Source: MWEI01 sp964600235 (GTDB lineage Bacteria; Desulfobacterota; Desulfomonilia; UBA1062). Taken from it: a stretch of DNA of 64,000 nt. The position numbers and the translations under genes are program-made. Below the pieces are notes generated by a model. It did not search any database. It had not been told where the DNA came from and worked only from the letters and a program-made list of their open reading frames with translations. The stretch is from contig CAZRIV010000012.1 in NCBI GenBank assembly GCA_964600235.1, positions 76,296-140,295 on the forward strand, read 5' to 3'. Within the stretch, counting starts at the first letter, position 1; every line of letters begins with the position of its first letter. This document shows positions 16,383 through 24,497 of this stretch, piece after piece.

Positions 16383-18198
16383 CATTACAAACCCCTATCT
16401 GGACGATGGCATCAAGAAGAACTCTCTGTATCTGATGATTTTCGTTTTCGCCCTGCTGGGCATCCTGCTCATCCGGCTGTTTGTCATGCAGATCATCAAG
16501 GGTTCTTACTATGAAGGACTCTCCGAGAATAACCGGATACGCATCATTTCGATTTCGGCACCCCGGGGAAGGATCATGGACAGGACAGGTACCGTGCTTG
16601 CAGACAACAGGCCCGCGTATAATGTCATGGTGCTGCCCGAGGATATATCCAATCCCGGGAAAATTTCCGCAAGGCTCGCCCCTCTGCTTAACATGAGTCC
16701 TCTCGATATCCAGCAGCTTATCCGGCAGGGCAAGAAGAGCAAGCCCTATGATCCCCTGATCCTGTCCAGGGACATAACCTTTGAGCAGGTGGCCAGGATA
16801 GAGACCCAGATGTTCAGTCTGCCGGGGGTATCCATCGAGGCCATCCCTGAGCGGGAGTATCTGTTTGGGACCTTGGGCTGCCATGTGCTGGGATTTATCG
16901 GAGAGATATCCAAACGGAAGCTCGAGGAACAGGGGGATGAGTCTGGGTATTCCCCCGGTGACCTCATGGGCAAGAGCGGTGTTGAGCTTATATACGAGGA
17001 TACCCTCAGGGGCGTGAAGGGCAGGAGGGTGTTCGAGGTGGATGCGACAGGTCACCGGGTCAAGGTGCTCGGCGAGCAGGAGCCCTCTCCGGGTAAGGAT
17101 GTAAAGCTCACCGTTGATCAGGGACTGCAGACCATAGCCGCACAGGCATTAGGCGAGAAGGCGGGTGCCGTTGTGGCCATGGTGCCCATGACCGGCGAAG
17201 TCCTTGTCATGGAGAGCACGCCTGGTTTCGATCCCGCAGTCTTCGCCGGTTCCATGACGGCCCAGCAGTGGAAGCAGATCATCAACGACCCCATGCATCC
17301 CCTGGAGAACAGGGCCATGCGGGGCGCCTATCCGCCCGGGTCAATCATGAAGATCGTGGTCGCCCTGGCAGGATTCCAGGCGGGAGTGCTCGACGCAAAC
17401 GCCCGGGTTCACTGTCCCGGGAGCTATAGGATCGGCAATGCCGTTTTCAGGTGCTGGCAGGCGCGCGGCCATGGCAGCCTTGACCTTGTAAGTGCAATAA
17501 TCCAGTCCTGCGATGTATACTTCTACACACTGGGAAGGACCCTGGGCATCGATAATATCGCTGTGACGGGTTCAGCCCTGGGGTTCGGCAGGAAGACCGG
17601 GATCGCCCTGCCCGACGAACTGGGCGGTCTCATGCCCACAAAGATATGGAAACGGAAGCGATTCAAACAGCCCTGGCACCCTGGAGAAGACGCGATTGCA
17701 GCCATCGGGCAGGGCTATACCATGGTCACTCCGCTGCAGGTCGCAAAGGTCATGAGCGCGATTCTCAACGGGGGAAAGGTCTATACGCCCAAGATCCTTG
17801 CCGCTGGCGATCCTGTCCTTGAAAAGGACATGGCCATCCCTCGCTTTCAGCTCGAATACCTCAAGGCCGGCATGAAGGGGGCGGTCGAGCATCCGCGTGG
17901 TACCGCCCATGGGATCTATTCCCCGGAGCTGTCCATCGGAGGCAAGACGGGAACGGCCCAGGTGGCCAGAGGATATGTATCCAAAAGGCCTGATGAATCG
18001 GATATCCCCTACCATCTGCGTGACCATGCCTGGTTCTTCGGTTTTTCCCCGGTGGAGAAGCCCGAGATAATCGTGGTGGCCCTGCTGGAGCACGGAGGCC
18101 ATGGCGGAGCCGTATGCGCACCCATTGTCAAAGCCGTGATCGAGGGGTATTACCTGAACAAAGGGGTGTTGCGTGAGCAGATACGCAAAACTGACTGA
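16372..18198 (+). CDS. mrdA: Penicillin-binding protein 2 (elongation transpeptidase)
   Basis: A 608-residue class B PBP: N-terminal membrane anchor (about 18-40), dimerisation or pedestal domain (PRGRIMDRTGTVLADNRPAY), and a transpeptidase domain with the catalytic serine in PPGSIMKI, a second motif SCD (in IIQSCDVYFYTL) and KTGTAQV. It cross-links peptidoglycan along the side wall, in the periplasm, as partner of RodA. Overlap with rodA (26 bases) indicates tight co-translation. Beta-lactams of the mecillinam type act on this family. Confidence 0.97.
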   Translation: MKPNITNPYLDDGIKKNSLYLMIFVFALLGILLIRLFVMQIIKGSYYEGLSENNRIRIISISAPRGRIMDRTGTVLADNRPAYNVMVLPEDISNPGKISARLAPLLNMSPLDIQQLIRQGKKSKPYDPLILSRDITFEQVARIETQMFSLPGVSIEAIPEREYLFGTLGCHVLGFIGEISKRKLEEQGDESGYSPGDLMGKSGVELIYEDTLRGVKGRRVFEVDATGHRVKVLGEQEPSPGKDVKLTVDQGLQTIAAQALGEKAGAVVAMVPMTGEVLVMESTPGFDPAVFAGSMTAQQWKQIINDPMHPLENRAMRGAYPPGSIMKIVVALAGFQAGVLDANARVHCPGSYRIGNAVFRCWQARGHGSLDLVSAIIQSCDVYFYTLGRTLGIDNIAVTGSALGFGRKTGIALPDELGGLMPTKIWKRKRFKQPWHPGEDAIAAIGQGYTMVTPLQVAKVMSAILNGGKVYTPKILAAGDPVLEKDMAIPRFQLEYLKAGMKGAVEHPRGTAHGIYSPELSIGGKTGTAQVARGYVSKRPDESDIPYHLRDHAWFFGFSPVEKPEIIVVALLEHGGHGGAVCAPIVKAVIEGYYLNKGVLREQIRKTD

Positions 18199-19264
18199 GA
18201 TCCTTGACTGGGGTATTCTCCTGACGACCGTATGCCTCATGGCAATTGGGCTGCTCTGTCTCTTCAGCTCCACAACGGCCGCAGGCACCTCCATCATCAT
18301 CCGGCAGATGCTGTGGGTCTGCATCGGAATGGTCTTTCTGGCCATCGCCTTTCTCGTGGACTACCGGACCCTCATGTACTCCGCCTGGCCGCTCTACGGC
18401 CTTGTCATCCTGACGCTGGCGCTGGTATTCGTGATCGGGAGGGAGATATCAGGGGCCCAGCGGTGGATCATCCTGGGTCCCTTGCGCATGCAGCCCTCCG
18501 AACTCGCCAAGATCTTCGCGATCATCTGGATGGCGTACTGGGCGGAAAAGAAGAAGCACATCCTGCTCCACGGCATCAGGGAACTCCTGTTCCCTGCCGC
18601 TGTCATAGGCATTCCGGTCGTGCTCATCCTCCTGGAACCGGACCTGGGCACGGCGTCCATTGTAGCCTTCATCTCAACGGCCATGTTTCTCATGCTCGGC
18701 ATCAAGAGGAAGACCCTGCTCACGTTAGGCGGGCTGTTCATAGCAGGACTCCCCTTTTTATGGCTAAGCCTCAAGGAGTATCAGAGGCAGCGCGTCCTGA
18801 CCTTTCTGGATCCAGCTCGCGATCCCCTGGGGAGCGGTTACCATGCCATCCAGTCCAAGATCGCAGTGGGTTCGGGCGGGCTCATCGGCAAGGGGTTCCT
18901 CCAGGGGACCCAGAGCCAGCTCAAGTTTCTGCCCGAGCATCACACAGACTTCATCTTTTCCGTTGTGGCCGAGGAGTGGGGGTTCCTGGGGTCAGGGGTC
19001 CTGATATTCCTCTACATGATGCTGATTACCAAGATCATTACCGTGGGACTCAAGGCAAAAGACCGGTTCGGGGCGTTCTTGTGCTTCGGCATCGCCGCCT
19101 ATTTCACGCTGCATGTGTTCATCAACATTTCCATGAACATCGGCATCTTCCCCGTTGTCGGTGTGCCGCTGCCCTTTATCAGCTACGGAGGTTCGTTCAT
19201 GATCATCAACCTGATCTGCATCGGGATCGTGCTGAATGTGGCGTGGAGAAGGTTTATCTTTTAG
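18173..19264 (+). CDS. rodA: Peptidoglycan glycosyltransferase RodA (SEDS family)
   Basis: A 363-residue SEDS polymerase with about ten membrane helices. Family marks are GAQRWIILGPLRMQPSELAK, the LLEPDLGTA motif with the catalytic-region Asp, SGYHAIQSKIAVGSGG, FLPEHHTDFIFSVVAEEWG and the C-terminal GVPLPFISYGGS. It polymerises lipid II into glycan strands that PBP2 cross-links. The gene closes the mre operon. Its stop lies one base before an inverted repeat element that fills the gap to the next gene. Confidence 0.97.
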   Translation: MSRYAKLTEILDWGILLTTVCLMAIGLLCLFSSTTAAGTSIIIRQMLWVCIGMVFLAIAFLVDYRTLMYSAWPLYGLVILTLALVFVIGREISGAQRWIILGPLRMQPSELAKIFAIIWMAYWAEKKKHILLHGIRELLFPAAVIGIPVVLILLEPDLGTASIVAFISTAMFLMLGIKRKTLLTLGGLFIAGLPFLWLSLKEYQRQRVLTFLDPARDPLGSGYHAIQSKIAVGSGGLIGKGFLQGTQSQLKFLPEHHTDFIFSVVAEEWGFLGSGVLIFLYMMLITKIITVGLKAKDRFGAFLCFGIAAYFTLHVFINISMNIGIFPVVGVPLPFISYGGSFMIINLICIGIVLNVAWRRFIF

Positions 19265-19265
19265 C

Positions 19266-19399
19266 GTTAACCCCGGATTGTGCATTTGAATAAGTCCATC
19301 CACACCCGGGACACTTTAAGAGGTGCATGAAACGGATAATTCCTCAGGTGCGCGGAAATAGGTTTTTACACCCATTCAAGCGCAAAATCCGCGTTTAAT
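19266..19399. repeat. Dispersed repeat element with inverted ends (copy C)
   Basis: The left end (19266-19290, GTTAACCCCGGATTGTGCATTTGAA pattern) and the right end (19375-19399) are imperfect inverted copies of the same 25-base tail. The right end is preceded by GGTTTTTACACCC (19361-19373), as in the 27.8-kb copy. The core holds a decayed loop/stem remnant (ATTCCTCAGGTGCGCGG). The outermost TTAA on the right supplies the stop codon of the convergent metallo-beta-lactamase gene. The element fills essentially the whole intergenic gap. Confidence 0.75.
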
Positions 19400-20336
19400 T
19401 GTTTCCGAGGCGATACCCCTCACCCTCCCGGACGACCAACCCTCTCTCCATAAGCCCTTGAAGGTGCTTGCTGATCATCTGTTCTTCCCCGAACCAGAGG
19501 AGATCGTCCGATATGGAGGCATGATCCGCATCGTAAAAGGGCGAGAGCCTCACGAGGTCGGCTGTTGTAACGACAGGAGACTCGCCGAGCAGGGCGAGGA
19601 TCTGCCGGTCGCGCTCCTCAAAGAATGCCGCATAGGCACTGAGCCTCTTTTTGATGTACGGGTTTTTCAGCGGTCGTGCATGGGAGGAGAGGTAGATCTC
19701 GGCGGGCATCTCCATGACCTGGGTGATGGAGTCCTTGAAAAGGGTGATATCGCACTCGGGGTTGCCGTACCACGGGCCGAAGGGGCTCAGATCGATATCG
19801 AATCCCAGCAGGATCTTCTCGCCCGGCAGCCAGAAGCAGTAGTGATCGTTCAGGTGTCCGGGGGTGTAGATGGCCATGAAGTCCAGAGATCCGCTTGAGA
19901 ACTCATGCTCCTGGTTGAAGGTGGCGGTGACGGTGAAGTCCTGGAAACCGGTGAGCGCGGGGTAGGTCTCCATCCAGGTGGTGAAGAGCTCTTCCCCCAC
20001 AAACCTCAGGGCCAGTCCCTGTGCGGTCGATATGGAGTCGCTGTCCTCCTCGGGCACCATGATCTCGGTGCCCGATTCCTTTTGCAGGAGCCAGCAGCCG
20101 GAGGTGTGGTCCAGGTGCGAGTGAGACACGAAGGCTTGATCGATGCGGACGGTATTGCAGAGCTTTTCGATGATGTCCAGCCCGCAGCCCGTGTCGAAGA
20201 GGATATTTATCTTGTCCAGGACCAGAAAGGCGTTGCAGAAGGGCGACCGGCCGCGGTTGTTCCCGTGGATCACGTGGACCTTATCCGTGACGCTGGTGAT
20301 GCGGATGCCTTGTGCAGTGAGCTTGTCTAAAATCAT
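19395..20336 (-). CDS. Metallo-beta-lactamase-fold hydrolase
   Basis: A 313-residue single-domain MBL protein with the zinc motif SHSHLDHTSG (about 72-81), further metal ligands in TPGHLNDHY, and an Asp in LLGFDIDLS. A C-terminal helical extension (about 220-310) resembles a winged helix, as in many glyoxalase-II-like thioester hydrolases of unknown substrate. The cytoplasm is the likely location because no signal peptide is seen. It stands alone, convergent with rodA; the stop codon lies inside the repeat element. Confidence 0.85.
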   Translation of the reverse strand: MILDKLTAQGIRITSVTDKVHVIHGNNRGRSPFCNAFLVLDKINILFDTGCGLDIIEKLCNTVRIDQAFVSHSHLDHTSGCWLLQKESGTEIMVPEEDSDSISTAQGLALRFVGEELFTTWMETYPALTGFQDFTVTATFNQEHEFSSGSLDFMAIYTPGHLNDHYCFWLPGEKILLGFDIDLSPFGPWYGNPECDITLFKDSITQVMEMPAEIYLSSHARPLKNPYIKKRLSAYAAFFEERDRQILALLGESPVVTTADLVRLSPFYDADHASISDDLLWFGEEQMISKHLQGLMERGLVVREGEGYRLGNN

Positions 20337-20501
20337 GGGATAGTGGTGGACTCTATACCCTAATTATACGGACGGTCAAGGGGGTGTCGGGGAACGGAAA
20401 AGAAAACAATGAAGATGCCGCTTGGATATAACTTACGGATAGATTTCAAGCCTTCCTGATAAGATTATCTTCCTGCAGAAATATGTTCCTGCCCTGTGTG
20501 C

Positions 20502-21917
20502 TCAATCTCGCAGCCCTTTAAGGAGTCTCCTGAACTCCACCGACTCTTCCAGGATCTTCGGCCCTACCCCCAGCAGGTCGTCCACCTCCTTACCTTTCAG
20601 GCTAAAGGCTGTCGGCAAATTCAGGAAGTACTCCCGCTCTCTGGTGCCCTTGATCTGGTCAAAGCCCACATAGATCCCATACGTATCAACAGGTACCGGC
20701 GGCTTGTCCGGCATGACGGCCTCTGGGCAGGCTTCCCTGAGTACGTCTTCGCAATCGGCATAATACTCTGAATCCCTTCTCCACTCTTCAAAGGTATCCA
20801 GGAGCATCTGCACGGTATCGAAGGAGTAGTTGCTCATGGGAACCGTTGCCACGGTATCGACTATCCTGAACAGGCAGGGGCTGCCGGGTGTCTTGTCCAT
20901 CTCCGTCCCGGGCTCGGTGCGTGCATCGACGACAATGACGACGAGCTTTTTGATTTTTCCCTGGTTCATTTTATTGGGCAGGCTCCATGACACATCATTC
21001 GATCCGAGGGCGGCCATGACGCTTCGCAGGCCGATGTTGTCCGCAATCCCGCCGTCAAGGAGGTGTATGTACTCGCGCTCCCTGTTGTTCAGATATGAGC
21101 GTGCGACACGGGCGCGGTTGAATCGCGGCGGATTGTCGAGCAGGTCCTTTGAGGCTGTCTTTATCCATGGCGGCTCCTGATAGCAGCACGTACCGGCATA
21201 ATTGTTTATCGTCATGGGGGAGAACGCGACAGGAAAGCTTGATGATGCCGCTACGGCGCGCGCCACATGCACGTCGCTCAGGTCCGAGCACAGGAGGTCG
21301 AACTGATCCTGGCTGAAGGTGAATGGTGTACCCATGGTCATGTCTGTGGCATTGATCATGATGAAAGGACGGCGGCCTTGCCTTATCAGGTCGCCGAAAC
21401 TCCTGTTCCGGAATATCTCCCGGTCGTAGATCTCCTCGGCGAGGTCTATCCGGCCGAAGGTGGGAGAGGCAAGCCGGAACCAGTTTACGGGGTTGAACAG
21501 GGCAGCAGCCAGATCCGACTGCATGTCCCGGTAAAGAAAAACCTTCTGAAACTTTTCCGGGTCGAACAGCTCATCTCCGAACAGGCCGTAATAGGCGGCA
21601 GTGAAGCTGCCACCGGAGATGCCGGAGATCACATCCACCTCATCGAGCAGCCGACGCTCCCTGCCTTCCCACTTGATCTTCGTATCGCGGAGTTTCTCCA
21701 GCACGCCGTAGGATAGTGCCGCTGCCCTTGTACCTCCCCCCGAGAAGGTCAGGACCACGAAAAGGCTCTCGGAGTTTTCCTGTCCCGCGAGGTTTTCGAA
21801 TCGGTATCCCGGCTTGGGATCATGCCGGACAAGGGGAGGGTTGATTGGATATGTGGCGCAGCCCGTGAAGGCAAGGATGATGAATAAGGCAAGGGCTATG
21901 GGGAGAGAGTTCTTCAT
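20502..21917 (-). CDS. Patatin-like phospholipase, lipoprotein
   Basis: A 471-residue protein with a lipoprotein signal (hydrophobic core then FTGCATYP, Cys at about 20). The patatin catalytic parts are visible: the oxyanion loop SGGGTRAAALSYG, the nucleophile motif GISGGS and the catalytic Asp in LLDGGIADN. It should hydrolyse acyl esters of phospholipids at a membrane surface. A C-terminal region (about 330-470) is family-specific. It overlaps the small upstream gene by four bases, suggesting a two-gene operon. Confidence 0.92.
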   Translation of the reverse strand: MKNSLPIALALFIILAFTGCATYPINPPLVRHDPKPGYRFENLAGQENSESLFVVLTFSGGGTRAAALSYGVLEKLRDTKIKWEGRERRLLDEVDVISGISGGSFTAAYYGLFGDELFDPEKFQKVFLYRDMQSDLAAALFNPVNWFRLASPTFGRIDLAEEIYDREIFRNRSFGDLIRQGRRPFIMINATDMTMGTPFTFSQDQFDLLCSDLSDVHVARAVAASSSFPVAFSPMTINNYAGTCCYQEPPWIKTASKDLLDNPPRFNRARVARSYLNNREREYIHLLDGGIADNIGLRSVMAALGSNDVSWSLPNKMNQGKIKKLVVIVVDARTEPGTEMDKTPGSPCLFRIVDTVATVPMSNYSFDTVQMLLDTFEEWRRDSEYYADCEDVLREACPEAVMPDKPPVPVDTYGIYVGFDQIKGTREREYFLNLPTAFSLKGKEVDDLLGVGPKILEESVEFRRLLKGLRD

Positions 21918-22147
21918 GCGTCAACTCCCAAAAGACGGAAATCATCGATAAGCATTGGCCTTATGGTAGTCGTTTTCCGGATGCGCTTTTCAACGGATGC
22001 GGGCTGATAATCCAGTGGTTCCCCCAGGTCGAATGTGTGATGCCCCCGCTGGACCCGGATCGTTACATTGGTTTTCCCGGATATCTGCCCATCGACACGG
22101 ACATCCCGGGAAGCAGGATAGGAAACCACGACGAATTCCATCCTCAT
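21914..22147 (-). CDS. Small protein with PEGA-like beta pattern, unknown function
   Basis: The 77-residue product contains VRVDGQISGKTNVTIRVQRGHHTFDLG, broken here only by reading it as two beta hairpins, reminiscent of PEGA repeats that bind surfaces or glycans. It has no signal peptide or membrane helix. An AGGTCGA-like sequence precedes the ATG. Its ATGA overlaps the patatin start, so the two are probably translated together. Family membership is tentative. Confidence 0.6.
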   Translation of the reverse strand: MRMEFVVVSYPASRDVRVDGQISGKTNVTIRVQRGHHTFDLGEPLDYQPASVEKRIRKTTTIRPMLIDDFRLLGVDA

Positions 22148-22549
22148 GATCGACCTCCACCATCACAGGAGCGCTGATAATATATTGCATGACAACTGAT
22201 TATTGCCTACATCATCAGGCCGGCAATGACAAGATGTTTTCAGAATAAAGAACCATAAAAGATAAATATAATGATCGCCGGAAATCTTTTTTGGCATTCA
22301 ATGGACAGGATATGTTCCCCGATTGTCAAAATAATGACATATCTGCAAGAAACCGTTAATAATACGACGATAAATGTGATGGAATATTTTAACATATTAA
22401 TATCATTAATAAATGAACGCTATGATTTTTGGCACCCAATATGCAAACTTTCGCCCATGAGCTCCAGGGCAAAACGGCCCGCTTACGATTGACGCATGCC
22501 ATGAAGGCCGAGATCAGGGATAGATCAGTGAAATAGGGGAGGCGCTTTT
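22148..22549. other. AT-rich intergenic region upstream of the response regulator
   Basis: About 400 bases of distinctly low GC contain no supported gene. The right half holds the sigma-54-type promoter at 22429-22446. The AT-rich stretch 22330-22420 upstream of it would be the expected place for activator or IHF binding, though no site could be defined. Confidence 0.5.
22429..22446 (+). promoter_or_regulatory. Sigma-54 (RpoN) type promoter
   Basis: TTGGCACCCAATATGCAA matches the -24/-12 consensus (TGGCAC, five bases, TTGCA) with exact spacing and one mismatch. Transcription would begin near 22456, giving a leader of about 95 bases before the response regulator gene and possibly continuing through the AmmeMemoRadiSam genes. 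Confidence 0.7.
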
Positions 22550-22954
22550 ATGAAAAGAATACTGCTTGTGGAAGATGATGAACATATCCAGTTTCTCATC
22601 AGGGAAGAACTCGCTGAAAACGGTTATGAGGTGACGATCGCTTCCGATGGTGCAGAGGCCATGAAGATGCTCCAGGCCGAAGGGGCATCGAACCCCGACC
22701 TCATCATCCTGGACATCCGCATGCCAAAGATGGACGGATTCGAGACCATGGGGCACCTCCTCAAATCCAAGGTCGACTCCCCCATCATCATCCACTCGGC
22801 ATACTCTGGCTACAAGAACCACCCGCTCACCATGGCCGCAGATGCCTATGTAGTAAAGTCCCATAACTTTACGCAGCTCAAGGAGACCATCAGCGAGCTG
22901 CTGGGCATGAAGGAACTGAAAAGAAACACGCCGGTGAGTGCAGCTGCATATTGA
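22550..22954 (+). CDS. Single-domain response regulator (CheY-like receiver)
   Basis: A 134-residue receiver without an output domain. The acidic pair is in LLVEDDEH, the phospho-acceptor Asp in LIILDIRMPKMDG, the switch Ser in IHSAY and the conserved Lys in VVKSHNF. It would be phosphorylated by a histidine kinase and act by protein contact. A GGGGAGG ribosome site precedes the ATG. Only 79 bases, with no visible terminator, separate it from the MEMO-AMMECR1 gene. Confidence 0.93.
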   Translation: MKRILLVEDDEHIQFLIREELAENGYEVTIASDGAEAMKMLQAEGASNPDLIILDIRMPKMDGFETMGHLLKSKVDSPIIIHSAYSGYKNHPLTMAADAYVVKSHNFTQLKETISELLGMKELKRNTPVSAAAY

Positions 22955-23033
22955 CCGACCTTGTTGAGTAATTTTCCTTCTTGAACATCGCGTGCAAGAG
23001 GTGCATGCTGAGTGTCCAGGGAGGTGGGCCGGT

Positions 23034-24497
23034 ATGAAACGCAGTGCCCTGCTGAGTTGCCTCGGTATCCTCATTCTCTGCACGGCCATGACATCCGCGG
23101 CACATGCCTACACCATCCGCAAGGCCGTCTATGCGGGCAGGTTCTATCCGGCATCCGGTGAAGAGCTCAAGGAAACCATTGCCCGGTACACCCGTCAAGC
23201 CCAGGCTTCACCTGTCAGGCTTCCAAAAAATAAACAACTCAGGGCGCTGATCCTTCCCCATGCGGGGTATGTCTATTCTGGTCAGACTGCTGCCCATGCG
23301 GCATTGGTCCTTTCCGGCAGGCACTTTTCCCGGGTGATAGTCATGGGGCCGGACCACAGGGTCGGTTTTTCGGGCGCTTCCGTGAGCACGGCCGATGCAT
23401 ATGGGACCCCCCTGGGCACCATAAGGCTCTCTGATGCCGCCCGGAAACTGAGGAAACCCGGATCTCCGTTCACCTTCAACGCCTCATCCGACGCGACCGA
23501 GCATTCCGTGGAGGTAGTCCTGCCCTTTCTCCAGACCTATCTGAGCGACTTCTCCCTTGTACCCGTCGTCATGGGCCCGGGCGACATCAACGCATATGTG
23601 AGGGCCATTGCGCCTTTCGTGGACGAGAGGACCCTGCTGGTGGCCAGCTCCGACCTTTCGCACTACCTGCCTCTCAGCGAGGCGAAAAGCAGGGACGCCC
23701 AGACCATTGACATGATAAAAAGACTGAAGGGAGAAAGGCTGACGCCCGAGGGCAACAGGGCCTGCGGGGCCATACCCATCCGGGTGATCCTGGAGTTCGC
23801 CCGGAAGGGATCCTGGGAGCCGGTTCTGCTTCATTATGCAACGAGCGCTGACGCAAACGGAGATGCCGGCAGGGTGGTGGGGTATGCAGCAATAGCCTTT
23901 TTTGGAGGACAGCCGATGGACAAGCACTTTAGCAGGGAGCAGGGCATGGCGCTGGTAGCCCTTGCGCGAGCGACCATTCAGGAGCACCTGGGGGTGCAGC
24001 CCCCGGCAAACCCGAGGCTTGCCGAGGCCCTTGCCGATGAGGCGCTCAAGGTCAAGGCAGGTACCTTCGTGACACTCACCATGAACGGTCAGCTCAGGGG
24101 ATGCATAGGCAGCCTCGAGGCCAGGGAGCCACTGGTGGAGGGGGTGAGGCACAACGCCCTCAATGCGGCCTTCCGGGACCCGAGGTTCTCATCCCTGACG
24201 AAAAAGGAACTGGACAAGGTCCATGTGGAGGTGAGCATCCTGACCGAGCCCAAACCCCTGGACTATACGGATTCAAGGGATCTGCTGAAAAAGCTCAGGC
24301 CGGGCATCGACGGGCTCATCATCTCCCAGGGTTATGCCGGGGCCACCTTCCTTCCCCAGGTATGGGAGCAGCTCCCGGACAAGGAGGAGTTCCTGGGCCA
24401 CCTGTGCATGAAGGCGGGATTGAACCCCGATGAGTGGAAGAAGGGCCGGCTCAAGGTCCAGACCTACCAGGTCCAGTATTTTGAAGAGGGGAAATAG
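23034..24497 (+). CDS. MEMO1-AMMECR1 fusion protein with Sec signal peptide (AmmeMemoRadiSam system)
   Basis: A 487-residue two-domain protein. Residues 1-25 are a Sec signal peptide (MKRSALL..., ending AHA). Residues about 28-295 are a MEMO domain (LPHAGYVYSG, MGPDH, DATEHSVE, ASSDLSHY, ACGAIP), related to extradiol dioxygenases. Residues about 310-485 are an AMMECR1 domain (LRGCIGSLEA, FRDPRFSSL). These domains co-occur with a radical SAM protein in the AmmeMemoRadiSam system, whose chemistry is unestablished. The start at 23034 was chosen because GGGAGGTGG precedes it and the signal peptide begins there. It overlaps the next gene by up to 68 bases. Confidence 0.92.
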   Translation: MKRSALLSCLGILILCTAMTSAAHAYTIRKAVYAGRFYPASGEELKETIARYTRQAQASPVRLPKNKQLRALILPHAGYVYSGQTAAHAALVLSGRHFSRVIVMGPDHRVGFSGASVSTADAYGTPLGTIRLSDAARKLRKPGSPFTFNASSDATEHSVEVVLPFLQTYLSDFSLVPVVMGPGDINAYVRAIAPFVDERTLLVASSDLSHYLPLSEAKSRDAQTIDMIKRLKGERLTPEGNRACGAIPIRVILEFARKGSWEPVLLHYATSADANGDAGRVVGYAAIAFFGGQPMDKHFSREQGMALVALARATIQEHLGVQPPANPRLAEALADEALKVKAGTFVTLTMNGQLRGCIGSLEAREPLVEGVRHNALNAAFRDPRFSSLTKKELDKVHVEVSILTEPKPLDYTDSRDLLKKLRPGIDGLIISQGYAGATFLPQVWEQLPDKEEFLGHLCMKAGLNPDEWKKGRLKVQTYQVQYFEEGK

